Under the pieces are notes generated by a model. The model did no database searches. It saw only the letters and a list, made by a program, of their open reading frames with translations, and was not told the origin of the DNA. From Solirubrobacterales bacterium (GTDB taxonomy: Bacteria; Actinomycetota; Thermoleophilia; Solirubrobacterales; 70-9): DNA of 11,264 bases. This document shows positions 5,747 through 11,264 of the stretch, one piece after another. The stretch covers positions 1 through 11,264 of the forward strand of contig JASLIG010000041.1 of assembly GCA_030152805.1 (NCBI GenBank), given 5' to 3'. The position numbers and the translations under genes are program-made. The first letter of the stretch is position 1, and every line of letters begins with the position of its first letter.

Positions 5747-6208
5747 TCATCCGGCGATCAGCGCTGCGATCGCGAAACAGGCGGTGGAGGAGCCCGCGAC
5801 TAGCACCGGCAGCCAGAACCAGAAGCGCAGCGCGACCACGAAGTAGGCGGCGGAGACGGCAAAGGCTGCGAGCGTGATCGAGCCTGCGCGCATGAGCAAC
5901 CCTGGTTCCTCGAGCGCGACGAGCAGGGCGAAGAGGCCGAAGGCGAAGACGCCCAGGCCGTGGCTGATGTTGAAGCCGAGCCAGGCCCGCCACATCGAGG
6001 GGCGGGCGAGGTCGCCGCCGGGAACGAGACGCCGGAAAACGAAGCCGGTGCGCTCGAGTGCCGGCTTCAGCGAGCGCTCCTCCGGGGTAAAAAAGGTCGG
6101 CCGGACCGTGTCGACGAGGGTCAGCAGTGCATGGCCACCGCCGGCGGCTAGGAGCGGGACCGTTCCGGCAATGAACCAGAACTGCGTTGCATCGGAGCTG
6201 TTCGACAT
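5747..6208 (-). CDS. Four-helix membrane protein of unknown function
   Basis: The 153-residue protein starts at ATG 6208, with an excellent ribosome binding site (GGAGGTG, 5 bases upstream). Hydrophobic segments lie at about 9-32, 80-99, 106-124 and 127-152. Between the first two is a polar loop containing DTVRPTFFTPEERSL and the block MWRAWLGFNISHGLG, which looks conserved and precedes the second helix. It resembles small uncharacterised four-helix proteins (possibly the LIC_13387 family), a recollection I cannot confirm. It diverges from the TetR gene over a 26-base palindrome, so it is the likely target of that regulator; such pairs are often membrane or efflux functions. The gene appears complete. 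Confidence 0.75.
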   Translation of the reverse strand: MSNSSDATQFWFIAGTVPLLAAGGGHALLTLVDTVRPTFFTPEERSLKPALERTGFVFRRLVPGGDLARPSMWRAWLGFNISHGLGVFAFGLFALLVALEEPGLLMRAGSITLAAFAVSAAYFVVALRFWFWLPVLVAGSSTACFAIAALIAG

Positions 6209-6244
6209 CGGGGCACCTCCAAATGATCGCCGATTCCCCGGCTA

Positions 6245-6270
6245 GCATACATACATGCATGTACGTATGC
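6245..6270. promoter_or_regulatory. 26-base near-perfect palindrome, candidate TetR operator
   Basis: The left half GCATACATACATG and right half CATGTACGTATGC are inverted repeats with one mismatch. The site lies between the divergent membrane-protein and TetR genes and covers both possible TetR start codons (6255 and 6267). Size and position fit an operator bound by a TetR dimer or pair of dimers, controlling both genes. Binding is inferred. Confidence 0.7.
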
Positions 6271-6887
6271 CCAAGGGCACGTCGTCGCCGACTCAGAAGG
6301 AGCGCAGCGCGCGCTCTCGCTCGGCTCTCCTCGAGTCGGCGGCGCGGCACCTGTCCCGCCACGGGTACGGCAACCTCGTCCTCGAGCAGGTTGCCCGCGA
6401 CGCTGGCTACACCCGCGGCGCTCTTTACCACCAGTTCGCCGACAAGGAAGACCTTGCGCTTGCCGTTCTCGAGTGGGTGTGGCAGACGTGGGGGGAGGAG
6501 GTCGGAAGCGTGGTCGAGCATCAGCCCGACCCGGCCTCGAGCCTGATCGCGCTCGCCCGCGGTCACGCGATCTACTGCCGCCGCGACATCGCCCGCTTCG
6601 TGATGGCGCTGCGGCTCGAATTCAGCGATCCCAACCACCCGATTGGGCGGGAGGTCGCGCGAGTGACGGGTGCGCTGATCGAGCGCTGCGCGCGCTTGAT
6701 CAGGGCCGGCCGACGCGACGGGTCGATCCCTTCCGGGCCGCCGGCAATGGCCACCGCGCTTGCCTTCCTCGGCGCGATCGAGGGTGCGGTGATCGAGCTT
6801 GCAGGACAGGAGCCGCACGACGAAGAGCTCGCGGCGCGGGCGGCAATCGGCGTCCTCGGTCTCGATCCGGCGCGTGCCGCAGAATAG
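6267..6887 (+). CDS. TetR-family transcription regulator
   Basis: The 206-residue product (210 if ATG 6255 is used) has the TetR N-terminal DNA-binding domain at about 11-63. An SRSALLESAARHLSRHGYGN helix is followed by the helix-turn-helix LEQVARDAGYTRGALYHQF, with the family's YHQF-DKEDL ending. The remaining residues form an all-helical ligand domain (for example AIYCRRDIARFVMALRLEF and the final AARAAIGVLGL). The length is typical. Both candidate starts lie in the palindrome and have no ribosome binding site, so translation may be leaderless; I choose 6267 because family members usually begin shortly before the first helix. It probably represses itself and the divergent membrane-protein gene. 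The ligand is unknown. Confidence 0.9.
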   Translation: MPKGTSSPTQKERSARSRSALLESAARHLSRHGYGNLVLEQVARDAGYTRGALYHQFADKEDLALAVLEWVWQTWGEEVGSVVEHQPDPASSLIALARGHAIYCRRDIARFVMALRLEFSDPNHPIGREVARVTGALIERCARLIRAGRRDGSIPSGPPAMATALAFLGAIEGAVIELAGQEPHDEELAARAAIGVLGLDPARAAE

Positions 6888-6920
6888 GCCAGTGCCCGAT
6901 TCTTCCGGTGGGCCTCCTAA

Positions 6921-6988
6921 CCCCCGCTATAGGACGGAAACCTGCTTGCAGAGCGGGTTTCGGCGTTTTTGGAGATCTCAAACTGGCG
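6921..6988 (+). repeat. tRNA acceptor end plus terminator, copy 2 (paired with 3364-3434)
   Basis: The first 16 bases equal 3364-3379 and the similarity extends to 6988, where it stops at the cupin gene's last codon. It keeps the acceptor strand CCCCGCT and discriminator A but has no T-arm before it, so only the very end of the tRNA and its flank are duplicated. Confidence 0.7.
6937..6971 (+). terminator. Intrinsic terminator between the TetR and cupin genes
   Basis: GAAACCTGCT (6937-6946) pairs with AGCGGGTTTC (6952-6961) with one wobble pair, and GGCGTTTTT follows. It is the counterpart of the terminator at 3381 and now lies between two convergent genes. Confidence 0.65.
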
Positions 6989-7390
6989 CTAGTCAGTCCA
7001 CCAGTCGCGCTGGCCATCGACGTCTTCGCGCGGAGCCTCGCCGAGATTGGGCGCGCCGATGACGAGGATCTCGAGGCCCTCCGGCCCGGCCTCGTAGCCT
7101 CGCCACGTACCGGGCGGGACGCGCACCGCGTCCCATTCCTTGAGCTCGACGATCTCGTCGTCGAGCTTCATCCTCCCGCTCCCGCGCAGGACCACGTACA
7201 CCTCCTCCTGCTTCTTGTGCGTGTGGCCGTACGGAAAGCGATAGTTGGGCGGGACGCGCTGGTAGCCCAGGCCGGATTTCTCGAGCTCGAGCGCCTCGGT
7301 CGCCAAGCGGAACTCCAGGTCCGGCGAGCCGTCGAAGTTGGACCCGACATCCTCCAGGTCCTCCTTGAGGTTCCTGAGCGTGAACGGCAC
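6989..7390 (-). CDS. Cupin-domain protein
   Basis: The 133-residue protein carries one cupin barrel. Motif 1 is visible as YGHTHKKQEEVYVVLRGSG, giving likely metal ligands H56, H58 and E62 or E63. Motif 2 is EWDAVRVPPGTWRGYEAG; the usual histidine of this motif is replaced by R97, so the metal site is incomplete or altered, as in a common subgroup of small actinobacterial cupins. The enzyme activity and substrate cannot be read from the sequence; sensing or isomerase roles occur in the family. The start is GTG 7390 with a weak AGGA site upstream. It converges on the TetR gene, with the terminator copy in between. Confidence 0.85.
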   Translation of the reverse strand: MPFTLRNLKEDLEDVGSNFDGSPDLEFRLATEALELEKSGLGYQRVPPNYRFPYGHTHKKQEEVYVVLRGSGRMKLDDEIVELKEWDAVRVPPGTWRGYEAGPEGLEILVIGAPNLGEAPREDVDGQRDWWTD

Positions 7391-7436
7391 GGCGCGATCC
7401 TATGGCACCCGGTCGGTGGGCTCGACGATCCCGAGG

Positions 7437-7796
7437 ATGATCGTTTCTCGCGCCCGGTGGAGCATCTGGCGGGAAGCGAAAGAGGCGGAAGTAGCCAGGG
7501 AGCTGACCGTCGGGGTCCTCTCCGGCTGGGTGATGGTGATGACGATCGAGAAGCCCGAGTTGCTGCGGCGGGCGGGCGTTCGCCATCTGGGCCGGATCCG
7601 CCAGGCTCACCTCGACCTGCTGATGCAGGGGGTAAGCCTGATCGCGGTCGGGTTTGCCGTCGATCCACTGCCGGCTTGGATCGGCATCCTCCTCGTCCTC
7701 GTGGTGCTGGCTGGCTTCACAATCGGCTGGGTGGCGCTCGCGATCACCGCAGCGGGGCGCTGGGAGCATGGGCTTGAGTGGACCGCTCGTGCGTAG
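7437..7796 (+). CDS. Membrane protein, probably truncated (hydroxylaminobenzene mutase-like)
   Basis: From ATG 7437 the product has 119 residues. Hydrophobic segments are visible at about 21-33 (TVGVLSGWVMVMT), 59-72 (LLMQGVSLIAVGFA) and 78-102 (AWIGILLVLVVLAGFTIGWVALAIT). The stretch GVRHLGRIRQAHLDLLMQGV resembles four-helix proteins of the hydroxylaminobenzene mutase type, in which an RQAHLDL motif ends a loop. Between the last two helices the normal loop seems to be missing, and the N-terminal part is Arg- and Glu-rich without family resemblance. I therefore suspect an internal deletion. The start is uncertain; GAGG directly abuts the ATG. The 3' end overlaps the end of the convergent CU044_5270-type gene by 53 bases. 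Confidence 0.4.
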   Translation: MIVSRARWSIWREAKEAEVARELTVGVLSGWVMVMTIEKPELLRRAGVRHLGRIRQAHLDLLMQGVSLIAVGFAVDPLPAWIGILLVLVVLAGFTIGWVALAITAAGRWEHGLEWTARA

Positions 7797-9471
7797 AGTC
7801 GACGATCCCTGACTGCAGGTAGTCGGTCTCGCGGAACGCGGTGCCGTCGGGGACCCCGGGGTAGCCTGCGACCTTCGCGTTGAAGATCATTTCGGCCTCC
7901 GCGAGGATCTCGGCAGTGTGCGGATCGAAGATGAACTCGCGGCCGAATCCGCGTTCCCTGGTCCAGGCGATCGCGTCGCCCCGGCGCCCGGCTGCATCGA
8001 CCGCATCGCGCTCGAACCCGATGCCCGGTATTTCAGCGAGGGCATTGAAGGCGGCCGCGCGCAGCCCCGGACTGGCGATCGGTTCGCTGAGGATTTCCAA
8101 GAGTCTTTCGACCGTCGCACCGCCTCTGAGCGAGTTGGCCGGCGACGGATCGACCGGCGAGCTCCCACCGCGGCGGTGTTCAATGGCCAGGCGCAGGGCT
8201 TCGGGCTCGGTGGGAAGTCGGGAGAGTCGGGACATGTAGGAAAATTCATGGCGGCCCCGGAAGGCTTTGGATGCAAACTCCTTAACCAGGCGCCCGGAGT
8301 TGTCGTGGCCCACGGCGTGTTCGTGAGGGTCGTAGGCGAACGGCGGTGGTGAGCCCGCATCTTCCCAAAGCTTCTGGTTGGCGCCCAAGAAGAACTCGAT
8401 CCGGCCGAGGGTTTCCCGCTCGCGAGTCGTCCCGTCAGGAGCCGTCCAGACTTCCTTCAGCGACGGCACCAGAGCGTTGCGGACATCCGGCGAGCCAATC
8501 AGGTTCGCCGTGAAATACCTGGGGTGTGCCTTGGCGCCGGCAGGCCTCGTCTCCGAGCCTTCTGGCAGCCAGCCCTGCAGTTGGACCACCTTGGTCTTCG
8601 TGTAGAGGTACTGGCCGGGGCCGGGCGGCGCCTCAACCTGGGCGTCGGATGCTTCGGCGGAGTTGGCAGTCCGGTGGAGATCGGCGGCGACGGCGGCTTG
8701 GGGTAGAGCTTCATCGCCGTGCGGGGTGTAGTCGGACCCGCCCCCCTCGCTAAACCCGAAGGCGCCAAAACCGCTCGGCAGCGCCGGGACCAGCTCGCAG
8801 GCTTCGACCGGACCTTCGGCGACTCCCATCTTCGTGATGCTCCCCCCTTCGGGGTCGCCGTCATAAGGGACGGGCGTTCCGGAGAGGACCACACTCTGAT
8901 CGGGGTGAAACGCTTTGGGGTCCAGATTGACATTGGCCAATTCGTCGTCGGAAATTTCCCCGCGCATGTGCTTCCCAAAGTTTTCGCGCCATGCCTTGGT
9001 GCTGCCAATCCCGATGGTGATCCCGCCGGGACCCCCCATGCTCATCCCGCCGAAGGTGCCACCACCAGGAAGGTGCACGATCGAGGGCTTGTAGTGAGGT
9101 TCGCGGCAGACCATTCCGGCCGGCAGCCAGGTCACCTGGGACTCGATTCCGACTTCCTCCAGCGCCTGTTCGAGGCCGGAGGCGTCTTCGAGGCTGTAGA
9201 TCTTGATCGTGACTCCGCCGCCTTCCTGCGGTTCGACGGCAAAGGCTTTGGATGGATTGTCGCCTCCGGCGCTGACGATCAGTGCGACCGCGATGGCGGC
9301 AAGGGCCGTGGCGGCGCCCATTGCCAGGCGCGGACCGCGCCGACGCCAGACGGTCGCGGGCTTCAGGCCTTGCCTGCCGGGCTTAACCGCGTCGACGAGC
9401 GCCGATCGCCGCGCCTTCAGGGTGGTGTCGTCGGGAAGAAGGGGTGAGAGGTCTGGTTTGGACTTGGTCAC
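7744..9471 (-). CDS. CU044_5270-type membrane-anchored protein, sigma-factor partner
   Basis: The 575-residue product has a short polar N-terminus (about 1-48), one membrane helix (about 49-68, LAMGAATALAAIAVALIVSA) and a large outer domain. Residues about 467-530 (LRAAAFNALAEIPGIGFERD, then RGFGREFIFDPHTAEILAEA) match the C-terminal block of CU044_5270 proteins, which in actinobacteria are usually encoded next to ECF sigma factors. The start GTG overlaps the sigma gene stop in GTGA, and the ribosome binding site (GCGGAGGAA) lies in the sigma gene. The small cytoplasmic N-terminus plus single helix invites the idea of an anti-sigma or sensor role, but no zinc-binding anti-sigma motif is visible. 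The Gly-rich LPGGGTFGGMSMGGPGG near 133-149 is unusual. The extracellular function is unknown. Confidence 0.8.
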   Translation of the reverse strand: MTKSKPDLSPLLPDDTTLKARRSALVDAVKPGRQGLKPATVWRRRGPRLAMGAATALAAIAVALIVSAGGDNPSKAFAVEPQEGGGVTIKIYSLEDASGLEQALEEVGIESQVTWLPAGMVCREPHYKPSIVHLPGGGTFGGMSMGGPGGITIGIGSTKAWRENFGKHMRGEISDDELANVNLDPKAFHPDQSVVLSGTPVPYDGDPEGGSITKMGVAEGPVEACELVPALPSGFGAFGFSEGGGSDYTPHGDEALPQAAVAADLHRTANSAEASDAQVEAPPGPGQYLYTKTKVVQLQGWLPEGSETRPAGAKAHPRYFTANLIGSPDVRNALVPSLKEVWTAPDGTTRERETLGRIEFFLGANQKLWEDAGSPPPFAYDPHEHAVGHDNSGRLVKEFASKAFRGRHEFSYMSRLSRLPTEPEALRLAIEHRRGGSSPVDPSPANSLRGGATVERLLEILSEPIASPGLRAAAFNALAEIPGIGFERDAVDAAGRRGDAIAWTRERGFGREFIFDPHTAEILAEAEMIFNAKVAGYPGVPDGTAFRETDYLQSGIVDSTHERSTQAHAPSAPLR

Positions 9472-10049
9472 AGAGGTTCCTCCGCGGGTCTGGCTGCGGT
9501 CGGGTCAGGAAAGGCATCGCCGAGGCGCGTGCGGGCGCGGGCGAGGCGGGAGCGCACGGTCCCCACCGGAAGGCCCAAGGCCTCGGCGATCTCCCCGTAG
9601 GAGAGATCGCTCCAGGCGAGCAGGGCGAGCACCTCCCGCTCCCGCCGCGGCAGCTGCCGGATCGCCTCGCCGCCATCACGCAGCTGCTGGATCGCATCGA
9701 CGCGGGCGATCGCCTCGGCCTCGATGTCGCGCGGAAGGGTCGGGCCGACGCTTCGAACCCGCTCGAGGGCGTCTCGGTAGCGTCGCTGGCTGCGCCACTG
9801 GCGGCGCAGCACGTTGTTGGCGATCCCCAGTAGCAGTGGCGCGGCGGAATCCGTGCTCAGGGTCAGGCGCCCCCGCTTACGCCAGGCTTCGAGAAACACC
9901 GTCGCCGTCGCATCCTCGGCAGCCTGGAGGTCGGCGGTGCGCCACAGGCAGTAGGACTGAACCGCGCGGGCATGGCGCTCGTAGAGGTCGCCGAACGCCT
10001 CGGCGTCGCCGCTGCGGGTCCGCTCCCACAGGTCTCGGTCGCTTGCCAT
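9468..10049 (-). CDS. ECF-type RNA polymerase sigma factor
   Basis: The 193-residue protein, from ATG 10049, has both ECF domains. Region 2 is at about 15-60 (AFGDLYERHARAVQSYCLW, then AEDATATVFLEAWRK) and region 4 is at about 129-178, with the helix-turn-helix SYGEIAEALGLPVGTVRSRL. The frame stays open 30 codons further upstream, but ECF factors usually start near SDRDLWERTRSGD, so 10049 is preferred. It directs RNA polymerase to its own promoter set and is the first gene of a two-gene operon with the CU044_5270-type gene (GTGA overlap). A palindromic hairpin at 10105-10124 lies about 55 bases upstream, in its leader or promoter region. The inducing signal is unknown. Confidence 0.9.
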   Translation of the reverse strand: MASDRDLWERTRSGDAEAFGDLYERHARAVQSYCLWRTADLQAAEDATATVFLEAWRKRGRLTLSTDSAAPLLLGIANNVLRRQWRSQRRYRDALERVRSVGPTLPRDIEAEAIARVDAIQQLRDGGEAIRQLPRREREVLALLAWSDLSYGEIAEALGLPVGTVRSRLARARTRLGDAFPDPTAARPAEEPL

Positions 10050-10104
10050 CAGCGGTAGATGCCCGCAAGGCGGAATCCGGTTCCCGATTTCTTCGAGAGG
10101 CGTT

Positions 10105-10124
10105 CCATCTTGCGCGCAGGATGG
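10105..10124. repeat. 20-base palindrome, second copy of the 4074 hairpin core
   Basis: CCATCTTGCG plus CGCAGGATGG is an inverted repeat with one mismatch. It differs by a single base from the inner 20 bases of the palindrome at 4074-4097. It sits upstream of the sigma gene, between it and the divergent RTX gene. Confidence 0.55.
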
Positions 10125-10236
10125 CAATGGACTCGGCACGATCGGCGGCGATTGGCGAGTTCAGGACCGTTGCACCAAATAGCGCCGCCATATCCGGCGT
10201 TACGCGGTTTCCCTTGGCTGACCCTAAACTTGACTT

Positions 10237-10884
10237 GTGGCAGCGATGGAAGCGCTTCGGCTTCGGTTTGGCAGATCATCCTGCTGGGCGCTGATCGGCG
10301 CGACGCTCGTGTTGGCAATCGCGGTGTTCATGCCGGCGAGGGCGGATGCCTTTGGCACCTTCAGCAACGGTGTGCTCACGGTTGATGGCGGCGAGGGGAA
10401 AATCGTCCCTCGCTGCGCGAGCGACGGCGAGATCACCGTCAGCGGCGCTTTCGTCGATAACGGCCCTGTCTACTGCCGCGACTTGAGGCGGATCGAGGCT
10501 TCTTCGTCCGTGTCCACCCTCTACGACTTCTCGCAGCTGCCCGACGATCTGGGCGGCGGCCAGGGGCCGATCGAGATCCGCGCCATCTCCACGGCGAACG
10601 ATCCGACCGAATTCTCCGACGACAAGTTCATCGGGGCTCCGGGTCACATCAACGTCTTCGAAGCTGGGCTCGGCTTCGACTCCATCACCGGCGGCAACCT
10701 CAACGACAGGCTGAGCGGCGGTGCGGACAACGACAAGATCGACGGCGGACCCGGAAACGACATTCTCTTCGGCGGTTCTGCGGGGGACAAGCTGCTCGGC
10801 GGGCCCGGCCGCGACACCTTGAAGGGCGGCGGCGGGAGCGACAAGCTGATTGGCGGCCCCGGTAAGGACACCGAAAAGCAGTAG
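10237..10884 (+). CDS. Small secreted RTX-repeat calcium-binding protein
   Basis: The 215-residue product has an N-terminal signal sequence (about 12-38, WALIGATLVLAIAVFMPARADA) with probable cleavage after ADA. A beta-like domain follows (about 39-150, containing Cys60 and Cys80). Seven nonapeptides of the GG-x-G-x-D-x-L-x type fill residues 152-214 (for example GGPGNDILF and GGPGRDTLK). Such repeats fold into a calcium-binding beta-roll. Unlike Gram-negative RTX toxins, this protein uses a signal peptide and no type I exporter is nearby. The start is GTG 10237 or ATG 10246; neither has a ribosome binding site, and TAAACT at 10224-10229 could be a -10 box for a leaderless message. It diverges from the sigma operon. 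No catalytic domain is recognised. Confidence 0.8.
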   Translation: MAAMEALRLRFGRSSCWALIGATLVLAIAVFMPARADAFGTFSNGVLTVDGGEGKIVPRCASDGEITVSGAFVDNGPVYCRDLRRIEASSSVSTLYDFSQLPDDLGGGQGPIEIRAISTANDPTEFSDDKFIGAPGHINVFEAGLGFDSITGGNLNDRLSGGADNDKIDGGPGNDILFGGSAGDKLLGGPGRDTLKGGGGSDKLIGGPGKDTEKQ

Positions 10885-10905
10885 TCAGCACGAGGGGATC
10901 CGGGT

Positions 10906-11264
10906 TTAGGCGCCGGGGAGGTAGACGAGGAGGACCACTCCGGAGTCGAACCGCTTCACGTCGTCGAGCTCCATCCGAACGGTTCCCCTGTCGCCGAGCA
11001 CGTGAACGTTTCCCTCGCCCCAGACGAGCGGGTTCAGGTAGACCTCGTACTCGTCGATCAGGCCCTTCTCGGCGAGGGCGTACGCGAACTCGCCGCTCCC
11101 GTGCATGAACAGGTCACCCTCGACCTCGTCCTTCAGCTTCGGGATCGAGTCCTCGAGGTCCCCCTCGAGCAGGGTCGCGTTCCACTCGAGACCTCCGGAC
11201 AGAGTGTTGGACCCGACGTACTTCCGCATCGAGTTGACCATGTCTGCCCATTTGCCCGATTGAT
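10906..11264 (-). CDS. Dihydrofolate reductase-fold protein, C-terminal part (runs off window)
   Basis: The frame is open to the window edge, so the N-terminus is missing; about 119 residues remain, ending at TAA 10908-10906. The sequence matches the C-terminal half of small DHFR-like reductases of the RibD_C type: MRKYVGSNTL, LEWNATLLEGD, GDLFMHGSGEFAYALAEKGL and IDEYEVYLNPLVWGEG. The HGSG motif is the NADPH phosphate-binding loop of this fold, and the DEY-NP-V-G-G pattern is characteristic. These proteins are uncharacterised NADPH-dependent oxidoreductases rather than true folate enzymes. The 3' end lies 21 bases from the convergent RTX gene. Confidence 0.85.
   Translation of the reverse strand, partial: QSGKWADMVNSMRKYVGSNTLSGGLEWNATLLEGDLEDSIPKLKDEVEGDLFMHGSGEFAYALAEKGLIDEYEVYLNPLVWGEGNVHVLGDRGTVRMELDDVKRFDSGVVLLVYLPGA

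Noticed and set aside
8719..9447. Long plus-strand open frame of 242 codons (and others at 6473-7777 and 9203-10294)
   Set aside because: They are Arg-, Pro- and Gly-rich shadows opposite or out of frame with well-supported genes and have no recognisable domain.

Overview
The window is GC-rich and reads like an actinobacterium, most likely of the Thermoleophilia/Solirubrobacterales type. The grounds are GC-heavy codon use, several GTG/TTG starts, an ECF sigma factor overlapping a CU044_5270-type membrane protein gene, and SCP2-like, cupin and Solirubrobacter-like secreted proteins. This placement is inference; no rRNA or other phylogenetic marker is present.

Left part (1-3173), a defence-type accessory region. 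A truncated unknown gene and a small winged-helix gene diverge over a 17-base palindrome. Downstream lie a four-helix membrane protein and a DUF4868-like protein whose order, sizes and motifs match the Kiwa anti-phage system (KwaA-KwaB). The kwaB-like gene appears to have lost its proper ATG start to a frameshift near 1227-1269. A gene-free stretch (2166-2544) follows, then a minus-strand Phd/VapC-type toxin-antitoxin pair with its own palindrome.

Middle part (3200-6990), an island graveyard at a tRNA-Met target. A tRNA-Met 3' half beginning exactly at the anticodon loop occurs at 3331 and again at 5641. The acceptor end plus downstream terminator of the first copy is repeated at 6921. Paired TGGGGCAA repeats, each pair with 12-base periodicity, sit on both sides of the first copy, as integrase arm sites would. 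Between the tRNA pieces lie a heavily deleted group II intron, a secreted protein gene with 16 TTA leucine codons, and scraps of an H+-pyrophosphatase and an SCP2-like domain. A membrane protein gene and a divergent TetR regulator share a 26-base palindrome. No integrase gene is visible.

Right part (6989-11264), more ordinary chromosome. It holds a cupin protein, a probably truncated membrane protein, a sigma factor/CU044_5270 operon on the minus strand, a small secreted RTX-repeat protein, and the 3' end of a dihydrofolate-reductase-fold protein running off the window. A palindrome near 4074 recurs, with one base changed, at 10105 upstream of the sigma gene.
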